64,000 nucleotides of DNA from positions 1 to 64,000 of the forward strand of contig JAZRPZ010000088.1 of NCBI GenBank assembly GCA_045649485.1, written 5' to 3'. How positions within the stretch are numbered: the first letter of the stretch is position 1; every line of letters starts with the position of its first letter. The stretch is from RUG11247 sp045649485 (GTDB taxonomy: Bacteria > Bacillota > Clostridia > Christensenellales > Aristaeellaceae). Position numbers and translations under genes: made by a program. This document shows, one piece after another, positions 50,476-60,336 of the stretch. The notes under the pieces are model-generated. The model saw only the letters and a list, made by a program, of their open reading frames with translations, searched no databases and was not told where the DNA came from.

Positions 50476-53049
50476 TTATTCGATGGGACGGCGGCCCCAG
50501 GTGAACTCACGCTGATAGAAGCCGGAGCTCATGCTGTTGATAACAACGCGTCTGCCGTTGCTGTCGCCGGAGGAAGCGTGTATGAAGTATCCGCCGCCGA
50601 GATAGATACCGACGTGGTCGGAACTGTCACTGTCGGAGATGGTCTCAAAGCAGACGATATCGCCGCGCTTCAGGTCGGAATAGTTGGTGATCTTGGTGCC
50701 GCTGGAACTGTTGTAGCCCTGTGCATATGCGGAACGTCCGAGGGAAACGCCAACCTTTTTGAATGCGTAGGTGGTGAAGCCGGAGCAGTCGAAGGAATTG
50801 GGGCCCGCAGTACCGTAAATATAGGGCTTGCCGAGCTGCAGCTGAGCGATATAGATCGCGTATTCGATGCGCTCATCCCTGGTGGGATTCTCAGGCAGAT
50901 AGCTCTGAGTGGACTCAAGTCCCTTGGGGATCTGCAGTACGGCATCGTTGCCGTTGCCGGGAACATAGTCTACGGCAACATTGCCCGTGGGCATCTTCTT
51001 GGCATCAGCGGCATACAGTGCCTTGATGGTGGCAGGGTCTGCAACGCCGGTAACGGCCAGACCGGATACACCCTGGAAGAGCTTGATGCCGGCGATGGTG
51101 GTGCTGCCGAAGGTGCCGTCAATACTGGAGACCTTGGAGAAATAGTCAAGGTAGTAGAGCCTTGTCTGAATACGGTTTACATCATCGCCGCTCTTGCCGC
51201 TGGACAGGTTTGCGGAAAGCAGGGGAGAAGCGGGGGCATATCCGCCATACAGTACACGCAGAGTAGCGACATCTGCATTGCCGGTCTGGGAAAGACCCAT
51301 GGCGGCCTGGAACCTGCGGACAGCGCCGGTGGTCAGGTTGGAGTAATTGCCGTCGGGAGTACCGTCATAGTAGCCGAGCTTGAGCAGATTCTGCTGCATC
51401 TTCTTGGTGTTTTCGCCGTTGTTGCCGGAAGAAAGCTCGGTATAATCGGCAGAACTTATATACTTGGTGGCAACGAAACCACGCTTTTCGCCGATACCTA
51501 TGTAGGCCCAGTTCTTGCTGTAGCCGTATACATCTACCTGAGTTCCGATATCAAGATTGAAATCGGAGGAACTGGTGTCGGCGTCATAATATCCGGGAAC
51601 GGAGGGTGCGATGACCGTTGCGGTGAACAGAACGCTGGGATACTTTTCGCGGTATTCTTCAGCCAGATTGGCGGCAGGCTTCTTTTCGATGGTATGAAGC
51701 TTTACGTAACCCACTGCGCCGTTCTTTTCTACCCTTGCCCATTCGGAATCATGTGCGGTAACCTTTACTTCGGTATTTACAGCCAGCACTGCCATCTTGG
51801 TAGAGGAAGTGGAGGGGGCAGAGTATGCCTGCACGCGGGTCACGACAAGCGCCTTATAAGCGGTGCAGTCCTTAAGCGCATATTTGATAAGGGAAGAAGT
51901 CTTCACATAACCAACGGAGCCGTTGTGCTGGATCCTTGCCCAGGTGGAATTATAAGCGAGAACGGTTACCACTTCGCCTGCAGCGAGGGAAGCAGTCTTG
52001 TCGGAAGAAGTGCTGGTGTCGGAATAGACCTGAGTCTTTTCGAGAGCGATTGCCTTAAAGCTGGATACGCTGGTGAACTCATCGCCGTTATCGGCGGAGT
52101 TGTTTTCTTCCTTGCGGACCAGCGCGGAGGTCTTTACATAGCCTACTGCGCCGTTCTTTTCTACCTTTGCCCAGGTGGAATTGTATGCCAGTACGTTTAC
52201 AACGGTTCCCTCGGGCAGCTTTGCCATTTTGGAGGAAGAAGTGCTTGCGGCAGAATATGCCTGAGTTTCGGTGGTTACAACGGCTTCGAAGATATTTTCA
52301 CCGGGGATCTCTTCGGGCTGTGCGGTGGGCAGCAGACTGGTCTTGATAAGACCGGAAGTGGCGCAGTATCCGTACACGCCGTTGTAATACAGATAAGCCC
52401 AGTTGGAATTGTATGCGATTACCTGCACCTTGTCGCCGTATTCCAGAGCCACAAGCTTCTTGGAGGAAGTATTGGTGGATTCGTATACGTTCAGAGAAGA
52501 GGCGGTAACGGTGCAGTCGATGCTGCCGGAGATGTCGGGGTTGTGAGTGGGGGCGGGGGTAGTGGTGGAAAGCTCCTCATCGATCAGGGAAAGATGAGCT
52601 TTCTTCATATATACGCCGTAACCGTTGCCCTCGACAAGCGCCCATTTTTCATCAACAGCAAGCAGAGTGAGCTCGGTGCCGCGCTTTACTTCGATAGAGG
52701 CAGAAGCGGTATCGGGCATTTCGTATGCGGTGCTGTCGGTGTTTACGATAACGGGCATACCTACTTCAAGAACATCGGTGAGGGCGGAGATTTCGCAATA
52801 ATAACCGCTTTTGCCCTTATAGCTGATCATAGCAACCTTGCCGTTTGCTTCTTCGACCACGACAATATTGCCGCGCTTGAGAACACCGGCATAATCGCTG
52901 AGTGCGGGGTCGGTATATACCTTTACGGATTTGTCGGTAACAACGGCAGAATATGCTTCCGCAAGCGCGCTGACAGGCATAAGCGACATGACAATAACGG
53001 TCATGAGCGCGACAGCAATAATGCGGAGCTTTTTGGTGAATCTATTCAT
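50476..53049 (-). CDS. Secreted SH3-repeat, peptidoglycan-binding NlpC/P60 hydrolase
   Basis: An 857-residue wall enzyme. Signal peptide about 1-31 (ending ALA). About seven bacterial SH3 domains follow to about 535, each with the pattern VxAYNSxWAxVxxNGxVGYV, then two PG_binding_1 units (QQNLLKLGYYDG and QTRLYYLDYF segments, about 545-675). The NlpC/P60 domain (about 720-857) has Cys in NSFDCSGFTTYAF and His in DHVGIYLGGGYFIHAS as the catalytic pair. It likely cuts stem peptides outside the cell during growth or division. AAGGAG precedes the ATG. Confidence 0.94.
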   Translation of the reverse strand: MNRFTKKLRIIAVALMTVIVMSLMPVSALAEAYSAVVTDKSVKVYTDPALSDYAGVLKRGNIVVVEEANGKVAMISYKGKSGYYCEISALTDVLEVGMPVIVNTDSTAYEMPDTASASIEVKRGTELTLLAVDEKWALVEGNGYGVYMKKAHLSLIDEELSTTTPAPTHNPDISGSIDCTVTASSLNVYESTNTSSKKLVALEYGDKVQVIAYNSNWAYLYYNGVYGYCATSGLIKTSLLPTAQPEEIPGENIFEAVVTTETQAYSAASTSSSKMAKLPEGTVVNVLAYNSTWAKVEKNGAVGYVKTSALVRKEENNSADNGDEFTSVSSFKAIALEKTQVYSDTSTSSDKTASLAAGEVVTVLAYNSTWARIQHNGSVGYVKTSSLIKYALKDCTAYKALVVTRVQAYSAPSTSSTKMAVLAVNTEVKVTAHDSEWARVEKNGAVGYVKLHTIEKKPAANLAEEYREKYPSVLFTATVIAPSVPGYYDADTSSSDFNLDIGTQVDVYGYSKNWAYIGIGEKRGFVATKYISSADYTELSSGNNGENTKKMQQNLLKLGYYDGTPDGNYSNLTTGAVRRFQAAMGLSQTGNADVATLRVLYGGYAPASPLLSANLSSGKSGDDVNRIQTRLYYLDYFSKVSSIDGTFGSTTIAGIKLFQGVSGLAVTGVADPATIKALYAADAKKMPTGNVAVDYVPGNGNDAVLQIPKGLESTQSYLPENPTRDERIEYAIYIAQLQLGKPYIYGTAGPNSFDCSGFTTYAFKKVGVSLGRSAYAQGYNSSSGTKITNYSDLKRGDIVCFETISDSDSSDHVGIYLGGGYFIHASSGDSNGRRVVINSMSSGFYQREFTWGRRPIE

Positions 53050-53253
53050 GAATGCTCTCCTTATGGCGCCGGGGCATAATCGGCGGGTTTCGAATATTTT
53101 CTTGCTTATATATTACAACATGACTGTTAAGATATCCTGCAAAATCCAATGTAAAATATATAAGATTGAAATACGACAGAAATATTTTTGTAATATTTTG
53201 CTGTGTATGGGAATAAGGAACAATTTTTTGCTGTTTACGGGCAATATTTGATA

Positions 53254-53282
53254 TTGTCACCTGATGTGTACTGTGCTAAAAT
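53254..53282 (+). promoter_or_regulatory. Promoter of the URO-D family gene
   Basis: TTGTCA (53254-53259), a 17-bp spacer and TAAAAT (53277-53282). Confidence 0.85.
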
Positions 53283-53319
53283 GATATACAGAAAATCATG
53301 GCGATCGGAGGAAAACGGC

Positions 53320-54459
53320 ATGAATAACAGGGAAAGAACAAATGCTATACTGCATTATCAGGATTATGACCGCATGCCCGTCGTAGCTTTCGGCTACTGG
53401 GTAGAAACTCTTGACAAGTGGTGCGCCGAAGGCTACATCACTAAGGAAGAGTGCGAAGGCTACAAGCGTTACGGCGATACTTCCGAGTTCGACTTCTCCA
53501 TCATGAAGAAGCTGGGCTTCGACTTTAACTGGAACACCGTATTCGGCGGCAGGAACTTCATGTATCCCGCTTTCGAGGAAGAGATCCTCGAAACCAAGCC
53601 CGACGGATCCATCATCAAGCGCGATTCCATGGGTCTGAAGGTTCTGGTAAAGCCCGGCGTTGTATCCATCCCCGCTGAGATCGGCACTTCCATGACCGGC
53701 CGCGAAGCCTGGGAAGAGCACTACAAGCATCGTTTCCAGTACAGCGAGGACCGCGTTAACATGAAGGCCATCGAGAAGGCTCTGGCAGAGGACGCCACCC
53801 GTGATGTTCCTCTGGCACTGCACTGCGGCAGCCTCTACGGCAACATCCGCAACATGATGGGCGTTGAGCCTCTGGCATATCTGTTCGCAGACGATGAGGA
53901 ACTCTACGAAGAGATCATCGACACCGTAGGCAACCTGATCTATAAGGTTGCGGAGAAGATCGCTTCCAGCGGCATCAAGTTTGACTATGCCCACTTCTGG
54001 GAGGACATCTGCTTCAACTCCGGTCCCCTCGTAAATCCCGGCGTATTTGCAGATTACGTTGGTCCCCACTACAAGAAGATCACCGACATGCTGAAGAAGT
54101 ACGGCATCGACCGCGTTTCCGTTGACTGTGACGGCAAGATCGACAAGCTGATCCCCGTATGGTTTGAGAACGGCGTAAACACCATGTTCCCCATCGAAGT
54201 AGGTACCTGGGACGCCAACATCAAGCCCTGGCGTGAGCAGTACGGCAAGGGTCTGTTCGGCGTAGGCGGCATGGACAAGCGCGTATTCGCACACGATAAG
54301 GCAGCTGTTGATGCTGAGATCAAGCGTCTGAAGGCTCTGGTAGATCTGGGCGGTTACATTCCCTGCCCCGACCACCGTATCGCTCCCGATGCCAAGTTCG
54401 AAATGGTCCAGTACTACTGCGATCAGTTCCGTGAGAAGATCGTCAAGGCAGAAGGCTGA
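53320..54459 (+). CDS. Uroporphyrinogen decarboxylase (URO-D) family protein
   Basis: A 379-residue protein of the URO-D superfamily, which also holds cobalamin-dependent methyltransferases (MtaA, CmuA type). NNRERTNAILHYQDYDRMPV at the start, ALHCGSLYGNIRNMMGVE, FDYAHFWEDICFNSGPLVNP and GVGGMDKRVFA fit the fold. No heme gene is near, so a methyltransferase-like or other role is more likely than heme synthesis. GGAGG precedes the ATG. It is a single gene with its own promoter and terminator. Confidence 0.83.
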   Translation: MNNRERTNAILHYQDYDRMPVVAFGYWVETLDKWCAEGYITKEECEGYKRYGDTSEFDFSIMKKLGFDFNWNTVFGGRNFMYPAFEEEILETKPDGSIIKRDSMGLKVLVKPGVVSIPAEIGTSMTGREAWEEHYKHRFQYSEDRVNMKAIEKALAEDATRDVPLALHCGSLYGNIRNMMGVEPLAYLFADDEELYEEIIDTVGNLIYKVAEKIASSGIKFDYAHFWEDICFNSGPLVNPGVFADYVGPHYKKITDMLKKYGIDRVSVDCDGKIDKLIPVWFENGVNTMFPIEVGTWDANIKPWREQYGKGLFGVGGMDKRVFAHDKAAVDAEIKRLKALVDLGGYIPCPDHRIAPDAKFEMVQYYCDQFREKIVKAEG

Positions 54460-54471
54460 TAAAAAGTATGA

Positions 54472-54509
54472 ACATCCCGGCATTCATAACGGATGCCGGG
54501 ATGTTTTTG
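54472..54509 (+). terminator. Terminator of the URO-D family gene
   Basis: A perfect 12-bp stem (54472-54483 with 54493-54504) and a T-run. Confidence 0.92.
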
Positions 54510-54597
54510 CATATTTATGTATTTTGCTGCAGTGTATTTTGTGATATAATAATATTAATATGTAAGATATTGCGGTCTTACACAAGGAGGGGAAATT

Positions 54598-55407
54598 ATG
54601 TTTTGTTCGAATTGCGGAAAGCAGCTGCAGGATAACGTGAAGTTCTGCTGCTATTGCGGTGCGGCACAGGCGCAGCCGGCCGTCCCCGCAGCCAATATCT
54701 GCGCAAATTGCGGAAGGGCATATGAGGAAAATGAAGCGTTCTGCGCACGCTGCGGAACTGCCAGAAATGTCAGCGCCGGGTCTGCCGCAGCCCAGCCCGC
54801 CGCCGCGCAGCCTGTATATGCCGCGCAGCCTGTGAGACCCGTGCAGCCTCAGGTAAATTATAACGCCAATCCATATAATACTGCTGTGAATTACGCAGCT
54901 GTACAGCCCGTCAAAATCGGCGGCGGAGCAAGGTTCCTCGCCATACTGCCCCTGATACTTACCGTGCTGTCCATGCTGCTGTATGCTGTCGATTACTTTT
55001 CATACTTTCCTGTGCGTGAGAAGTATATCATCAGATTTTTTGAAGTATATGGAGTTGCTTTCGTCATTTCTATGATCGTTCCCATTATATGCCTTATCAA
55101 CGGCGTTCAGAGCAAGCCTTCCAAGGGAGGATGCATCGTTGGCGCGGTATTCAGCGGCGTATTCCTGTTTGCGCAGGTCGTAATCAATGTGCTCTCACTC
55201 ATGGATGTGCCGCTTGATTTCTATATCGGAAATGTATATATCTACGATCTGATTAATGGCAGCTATATAGTTAATATACTTCGCGGTATTTATTATGTTG
55301 GTTTTGATTATGTCAATATATTCCAGCTGGTAGAATTCCTGTTCCCCATTAAGAATATCATTGCGTTTGTCTCCATGCTGGTAATTGCTTCCAAGGCCAG
55401 GAAATGA
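54598..55407 (+). CDS. Zinc-ribbon membrane protein
   Basis: A 269-residue protein with two N-terminal zinc ribbons (FCSNCGKQL with FCCYCGAAQ, and ICANCGRAY with FCARCGTAR), a flexible Ala/Pro/Gln-rich linker (about 60-110), and four hydrophobic segments in about 115-269. Zinc-ribbon plus membrane-domain proteins are common in Clostridia and have no assigned role. GGAGGGG precedes the ATG. It is a single-gene unit. Confidence 0.82.
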   Translation: MFCSNCGKQLQDNVKFCCYCGAAQAQPAVPAANICANCGRAYEENEAFCARCGTARNVSAGSAAAQPAAAQPVYAAQPVRPVQPQVNYNANPYNTAVNYAAVQPVKIGGGARFLAILPLILTVLSMLLYAVDYFSYFPVREKYIIRFFEVYGVAFVISMIVPIICLINGVQSKPSKGGCIVGAVFSGVFLFAQVVINVLSLMDVPLDFYIGNVYIYDLINGSYIVNILRGIYYVGFDYVNIFQLVEFLFPIKNIIAFVSMLVIASKARK

Positions 55408-55419
55408 TATCGATAAAAA

Positions 55420-55462
55420 CACCCCCGTGCGGAATGGGTTTCCTGCACGGGGGTGCTTTTTT
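55420..55462 (+). terminator. Terminator of the zinc-ribbon gene
   Basis: A perfect 11-bp stem (55420-55430 with 55445-55455) and six T. From 55463 to 55560 I see no gene. Confidence 0.92.
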
Positions 55463-55560
55463 GTCTGCCGCTGCTGTGAAGCCGGCTGCAGTTATAATCA
55501 AGGCTTCCGGAAAAGCAGAAATATGCGCCTTGATTACCGGGAGCAATGGATTTGAGAAAA

Positions 55561-57033
55561 TTACTTTACTCTTGTGAGTCTGAGGGCTACATAAGAGCGG
55601 GAGGGCATAGGGATGCGTGCACCTTCGCCGGAATAGAGACCGTCGACGCTTTCTACCGTCATGTTCCAGGTGTCTATCCATTCGGCCTTGTACTGCGCAT
55701 CGGCGGGCAGGTTTACGACCTTTACGCCGCTCTGCCTCAGTCCGTAATACAGCAGATACTGCTTGAAATCATAATTGAGGCCCACAACGCGGGTGCGCTC
55801 GTAGTAAGGTACGGGGTCTGCGGGCATTTCAGCCATTATCTTCCTGAGGAAGAGTATGCGCTCGGGGCTCTTGCCGTGCAGCTCGCCGCCCTTTGCCCAC
55901 CAGAGGATATCTTCGGGATGCAGGTAGGTCTCGCCATGGCCTGCGTAACCGCCCCATACGATGGACTCCCACATGCGGTTGACCATCTCTTCGGCGGAGA
56001 TGCTGCCCCAGTAGTTGGGAATGTTGCCCTCGTAGCAGCATTCGTCTATGACTACGGGCTTCTGATAAGTTGCTATCCATTCGGGTACGCGCTCCATATC
56101 GGAATGCTGTACGGAGCAATGAGTTACCCAGGGCTTGGAATGGTCATAGAAGGGACGGCAGTTGTGGATGGAGCGCAGATGCTGCGCAGGGTCCTTCTGC
56201 TGAACGAGCTTGAAGTAATTATCCCAGTCCTCCATGGTCTTATCGGGCATAAGGTCATATTCGTTTGCAAAAGACCACCATACGTTGCGGAATGCCGCAA
56301 GGCGCGCTACCATGTACTTCAGATAGCGGAAGTCCACACTGCGGGGCATGCAGGAGAAGCCCCAGCGGTCATACGGATGGAAGATGATAAGGTCGGCTTC
56401 AATACCCAGTTCCATAAGCTGACCTATGCGCTTTTCCAGATGTTCCCAGTAGCGGATATCGAATCGGTTGAAATCCCAGTCATAGCTGCCGTCGTCTTCC
56501 ATTGAACCTTCGAAGGGATAGAATTCGGGCTCGTTGCGGTTGAATTCGTAGTGCTTGGGGAAGAGGCACATGCGTATTTTATTGAAATATCCCTTAGAGA
56601 GAGTTTCAAGGGTCTTTTCCTCAAGGGCGTCGCCCTGATGGGTCCACACATAGCAGGTGGTACCCACGCACATGTAATCGGTACCGTCAGCGTAGGCAAG
56701 GCGGGTGGATGCGGTAGGTCTGTGGAATTCAGAGGATACCGCAGAAGATACGCGCACGGGGCCGTGCACACCTGCGCGGGGAGAAGTGCATTCGAATTCG
56801 CCGGTTATGCCGTCGAGGGCAGACGCGTTGGAACGGGTGGTGTAAGTCCATTTGCCTTCCGCATCGGGCATGAGGCGCAGCTTGTATTCGCCGGCGCCGT
56901 TGTAGAAGCCGTCGGCATAAAGGGTGCGGTTTTCCAGCCTGAATTCGGCGGAAAATTCTATTTCGGTAAAGGGGTTGCCCTCATCAGGACCTTTGAAAAC
57001 TGCTTCGAATATATCCCATTTGGCGATAGTCAT
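55561..57033 (-). CDS. Putative glycoside hydrolase (DUF5060-DUF4038-DUF5605 type)
   Basis: A 490-residue protein without a signal peptide. An N-terminal beta domain like DUF5060 (about 1-95: IFEAVFKGPDEGNPF, YADGFYNGAGEYKLRLMP) is followed by a TIM-barrel DUF4038-type domain. Likely catalytic acids are Glu in WWSFANEYDL and Glu in KPVVIDECCYEG, in the usual clan-A spacing. A C-terminal DUF5605-like beta domain (about 405-490) ends it. The substrate is unknown. GGAAGGAG precedes the ATG. Confidence 0.85.
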   Translation of the reverse strand: MTIAKWDIFEAVFKGPDEGNPFTEIEFSAEFRLENRTLYADGFYNGAGEYKLRLMPDAEGKWTYTTRSNASALDGITGEFECTSPRAGVHGPVRVSSAVSSEFHRPTASTRLAYADGTDYMCVGTTCYVWTHQGDALEEKTLETLSKGYFNKIRMCLFPKHYEFNRNEPEFYPFEGSMEDDGSYDWDFNRFDIRYWEHLEKRIGQLMELGIEADLIIFHPYDRWGFSCMPRSVDFRYLKYMVARLAAFRNVWWSFANEYDLMPDKTMEDWDNYFKLVQQKDPAQHLRSIHNCRPFYDHSKPWVTHCSVQHSDMERVPEWIATYQKPVVIDECCYEGNIPNYWGSISAEEMVNRMWESIVWGGYAGHGETYLHPEDILWWAKGGELHGKSPERILFLRKIMAEMPADPVPYYERTRVVGLNYDFKQYLLYYGLRQSGVKVVNLPADAQYKAEWIDTWNMTVESVDGLYSGEGARIPMPSRSYVALRLTRVK

Positions 57034-57080
57034 TGTTGTTCTCCTTCCGAAATCGGCATGGCCGTAATGTTGTTGTGTTA

Positions 57081-57109
57081 ATTATATATTATTCGTGCGG
57101 TCAAGTCAA
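57081..57109 (-). promoter_or_regulatory. Promoter of the DUF4038-type glycosidase gene
   Basis: TTGACT (57104-57109), a 17-bp spacer and TATAAT (57081-57086) on the minus strand. Confidence 0.87.
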
Positions 57110-57155
57110 CAATGCCTGAATATACCTTTGTTTTTGTATAAATCATACAGCCGGT

Positions 57156-57183
57156 TTGACATATCGCCATATTGGAGTATAAT
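57156..57183 (+). promoter_or_regulatory. Promoter of the DUF1385/LtaS-like unit
   Basis: A perfect TTGACA (57156-57161), a 16-bp spacer and a perfect TATAAT (57178-57183). Confidence 0.9.
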
Positions 57184-57225
57184 ATTATTAGTATACAATC
57201 GCAGTAGTATTGAAAGGATCAATAT

Positions 57226-58152
57226 ATGGATAAGAAAATGACTTCTATAGGCGGTCAGGCGCTGATTGAGGGCATCATGATGCGCGGACCGAAGGTCACC
57301 GCTATGGCTGTGCGCAATCCCGAGGGTGAAATCGTGCTGGAGCAGTCCGAAACCAAAACATCCACCCGCAGCAAATTCCTCAAGCTGCCTTTCGTGCGCG
57401 GCATATTCAATATGTACGATTCCCTTTCCACCGGTTATAAGTACCTCATGCGTTCTGCCGAGATAGCGGGCTTTGACGAGGAGCCTGCCGACAAGAAAAA
57501 GGCAGAGAAGGAAGATAAGCTGTTCAAGTATGTGCTTACCCCTCTTGCAGTGGTGCTCGCTGTAGTGCTGGGCGTCGGTCTTTTCATGTATCTGCCCACG
57601 CAGCTGTATAAGTGGCTGGCAATGGCTATTCCCGCTATCGAAGGCAACGGCGTACTGCAGAGCGCTTTCGAAGGCATCTTCCGTATATTCATTTTCGTGG
57701 GTTATGTTGTGGCGGTATCCTTTATGAAGGATATCAGGCGCACATTCATGTATCACGGCGCAGAGCACAAGACCATCTTCTGCTATGAAGCGGGACTGCC
57801 GCTTACCGTGGAAAACGTACGCGCCCAGAAGAGATTCCATCCCCGCTGCGGCACTTCCTTTATGATACTGGTGCTGCTGGTCGGCATAGTGGTGGGCTTC
57901 TTCATTCCCACCGGCATACCTACCATACTGCGCGTAGCAATAAAGCTCGCATGCATACCGATTGTTGTGGGCGTGGGTTATGAGCTTATCAAGTTTGCGG
58001 GCCGCAAGAACAATGCCTGCACCCGCTTCATCTCTGCACCCGGCGTATGGCTGCAGAAGGTAACTACCAAGGAACCTGACGACAGCATGATCGAATGCGC
58101 TATTGCTGCAATGGAAAAGGTCATTCCCGAGGACGGAAGCGACCGCTGGTGA
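57226..58152 (+). CDS. DUF1385 (YqhQ-like) membrane protein
   Basis: A 308-residue protein: SIGGQALIEGIMMRGPKV at the N-terminus, FVRGIFNMYDSL, then three to four membrane segments, MYHGAEHKTIFCYEAGLPL and FHPRCGTSFM. These are the DUF1385 hallmarks; the conserved His and Cys may bind metal. B. subtilis YqhQ is in this family, and its role is not settled. GAAAGGA precedes the ATG. The LtaS-like gene starts 19 bases after its stop. Confidence 0.92.
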   Translation: MDKKMTSIGGQALIEGIMMRGPKVTAMAVRNPEGEIVLEQSETKTSTRSKFLKLPFVRGIFNMYDSLSTGYKYLMRSAEIAGFDEEPADKKKAEKEDKLFKYVLTPLAVVLAVVLGVGLFMYLPTQLYKWLAMAIPAIEGNGVLQSAFEGIFRIFIFVGYVVAVSFMKDIRRTFMYHGAEHKTIFCYEAGLPLTVENVRAQKRFHPRCGTSFMILVLLVGIVVGFFIPTGIPTILRVAIKLACIPIVVGVGYELIKFAGRKNNACTRFISAPGVWLQKVTTKEPDDSMIECAIAAMEKVIPEDGSDRW

Positions 58153-58171
58153 CCTATCGGAGGTTTTAATT

Positions 58172-60280
58172 ATGAAGCTGTTCAAGAAATCGGCGGAAGA
58201 CGGAAGCACGAAAAAGAGTTTTTCCGAGCATATCGAAAACGTCAAAAAGCGTTTGAATATCGTAAGGTCGCAGGAAGGAATACTCTTTGACCGCCAGCGT
58301 ACTGTCCACCACATCGTATGCCTTGTTGTACTGTCCCTTATTGTTGCGATAATCGTAGAGATGTTCAACAGGCGCGGTCTTGGTAAGTTCTTCTCTTTCA
58401 TATTCAATTATCCGCTGGTATTCCTGCTGGATTACCTTCTGGTATTCAACACGATACTCATATCACAGCTGTTCAGAAGGCGCTATGCGGTCATAAGCCT
58501 GATATCGCTTTTTTGGATAACGATGAGTGTGGTAAACTATGTCGTTATCTGCTTCAGAACACAGCCCTTCACGCTGGCGGATGTTATGCTGGCCGGAGAG
58601 ATGTTCTCGCTGATAACAATCTATTTCACCTGGCTGCAGATAATCGGAATCGGAATAGCTATTGTTGCGCTCATTGCGGCCCTCGCGTTCCTGTTCCTCA
58701 AAGCACCCCGCAGGGAGCGTGTGGACTTTGTGACGGCGCTTATTATGATAGCCGTTACTACCGCAGTGTCCGTGGGCGGCGTCGCCATCGGCAGAAGCAG
58801 CGGCTTCATAACCGAGAGATTTACCAGTATCAAGGATGCATACCAGAAATACGGCTTTGCCTATACCTTCCTTGATACCTTTGCGGATATAGGTATATCC
58901 AAACCCAAGGAGTACAGCCCCGATACCGTGCAGGATATTGCCGAAAAGACCGGCCTGGAAGAAGAGACGCCTGTCATGAACGAAGTTGTAATGCCCAACA
59001 TCGTTTTTGTCCAGCTTGAGTCTTTCTTTGATGCGGAAAATCTTTCGGATGATATTATCGTATCCGCAAATGCAACTCCCAATTATCACCGTATGCTCAG
59101 AAACTGGCCTTCCGGTACGCTGTATGTGCCTGTGGTCGGCGGCGGCACGGCCAATACCGAATTTGAGATACTCACCGGCATGAACGTAGATGACTTCGGC
59201 GCGGGCGAATATCCCTATTACACCGTTGCAAGAGACATGCCCATAGAGTCTGCGGCTACTGTGCTGACCGGCATGGGCTATGATGCGACTGCCGTGCATA
59301 ATTATATGGCTACTTTCTACGGCCGCAACGAAGTATATGCCAATCTCGGTTTCCAGGTATTTGAACCTATGGAATTTATGGAAGATCTGGATTACGGCGA
59401 TGTAGGCTGGGCGGAAGACAATATAATTATCGAATCTACAATCGAAGCGCTGGAAGCCACTCCCGGCAGAGACTTTGTTTTCTCCGTTACTGTGGGTACC
59501 CATGGAAAATATCCTGTGGATACTCTGCTCAAGTGCGCTGCGAATTCCAAGAGCATCCGCGTCATAGAACCGGGAAAGTACCTCGATGCCAATCAGCTGC
59601 AGAATTATCTGAATCTGGCTGTGATCATGGATGACTTCATCGTTGATTTCATTGATGCTATGGAGGACTTTGACGAGCCTGTTATCGTTGTTTTCTATGG
59701 CGATCATCTGCCTGCGCTTGACTGGAACGAGGCATGCATCGATTCCGGAAATCTTTTCGAGACTCAGTATTTCATCTGGAATAACTACGGCGCCAAGTTC
59801 AGGGGCGGCGATATCGAAGCTTACCGCCTGACAGCATATCTTTTCGATCAGATGGGCATACACGATGGCGCTATCTTCATGTTCCACCAGAGCTATGATG
59901 TATTTGACAACGGCATAGGTTATAAGACCGAGCTGGAGATACTTGAATACGACATACTTTACGGTGAGCGCGACGTATATGATGGTGAATATCCCTTCGA
60001 ACCCACTGATATTCAGATGGGTATAGACGAGATACGCATCAATGCCGCGAATCTGCGTTACGGCAGGCTCATGGTCAAGGGCGAAAACTTCAATGAATTC
60101 AGCAGAATAGTGCTGGATGGTGAAGTTCTGCCCACCGTATATGTGGATTCCCATACCCTTGCTGCGGTTATGGATAAGCTGCCCAACGATGCCGAGGTTA
60201 TCGTGGTAGCGCAGATATCCAATGAAGATATCGAACTGGGCCGTACCGAGGAATTCCCTGTAGAGAATATAAGCAGGTAA
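58172..60280 (+). CDS. LtaS-like sulfatase-fold phosphoglycerol transferase
   Basis: A 702-residue protein with five N-terminal membrane segments (to about 235) and an outside alkaline-phosphatase/sulfatase domain: NIVFVQLESFFDAENL (metal Glu), VGGGTANTEFEILTGM (Thr nucleophile), VTVGTHGKYP and VFYGDHLPALD. It probably moves glycerol phosphate or a similar group to a lipid-linked or wall polymer. About 615-702 adds an IPT/TIG-like beta domain (RLMVKGENFNEFSRIVLDG), unusual for LtaS. CGGAGG precedes the ATG. It is co-transcribed with the DUF1385 gene. Confidence 0.9.
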   Translation: MKLFKKSAEDGSTKKSFSEHIENVKKRLNIVRSQEGILFDRQRTVHHIVCLVVLSLIVAIIVEMFNRRGLGKFFSFIFNYPLVFLLDYLLVFNTILISQLFRRRYAVISLISLFWITMSVVNYVVICFRTQPFTLADVMLAGEMFSLITIYFTWLQIIGIGIAIVALIAALAFLFLKAPRRERVDFVTALIMIAVTTAVSVGGVAIGRSSGFITERFTSIKDAYQKYGFAYTFLDTFADIGISKPKEYSPDTVQDIAEKTGLEEETPVMNEVVMPNIVFVQLESFFDAENLSDDIIVSANATPNYHRMLRNWPSGTLYVPVVGGGTANTEFEILTGMNVDDFGAGEYPYYTVARDMPIESAATVLTGMGYDATAVHNYMATFYGRNEVYANLGFQVFEPMEFMEDLDYGDVGWAEDNIIIESTIEALEATPGRDFVFSVTVGTHGKYPVDTLLKCAANSKSIRVIEPGKYLDANQLQNYLNLAVIMDDFIVDFIDAMEDFDEPVIVVFYGDHLPALDWNEACIDSGNLFETQYFIWNNYGAKFRGGDIEAYRLTAYLFDQMGIHDGAIFMFHQSYDVFDNGIGYKTELEILEYDILYGERDVYDGEYPFEPTDIQMGIDEIRINAANLRYGRLMVKGENFNEFSRIVLDGEVLPTVYVDSHTLAAVMDKLPNDAEVIVVAQISNEDIELGRTEEFPVENISR

Positions 60281-60286
60281 TCTATG

Positions 60287-60309
60287 CGGGCTCCCTGTAT
60301 GGGAGCCCG
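60287..60309 (+). terminator. Hairpin between the LtaS-like and acetyltransferase genes
   Basis: A perfect nine-bp stem (60287-60295 with 60301-60309) with no T-run; the next gene may be reached by readthrough. Confidence 0.6.
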
Positions 60310-60336
60310 TGATGTATATTAAAAGGAGAGACGATC

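Noticed and set aside
50422..53079. An 885-codon plus-strand frame opposite the SH3/NlpC gene
   Set aside because: Antisense shadow of a gene with clear signal peptide and domains; no start signals.
53320..54459. Heme biosynthesis HemE
   Set aside because: The fold is URO-D, but no other heme gene is nearby and motif spacing looks closer to the methyltransferase-like branch.
58172..60280. The sulfatase-fold protein as a target of the anSME-like enzyme
   Set aside because: Its nucleophile is Thr in a GGGTANTE context, not a Cys or Ser in a formylglycine motif.
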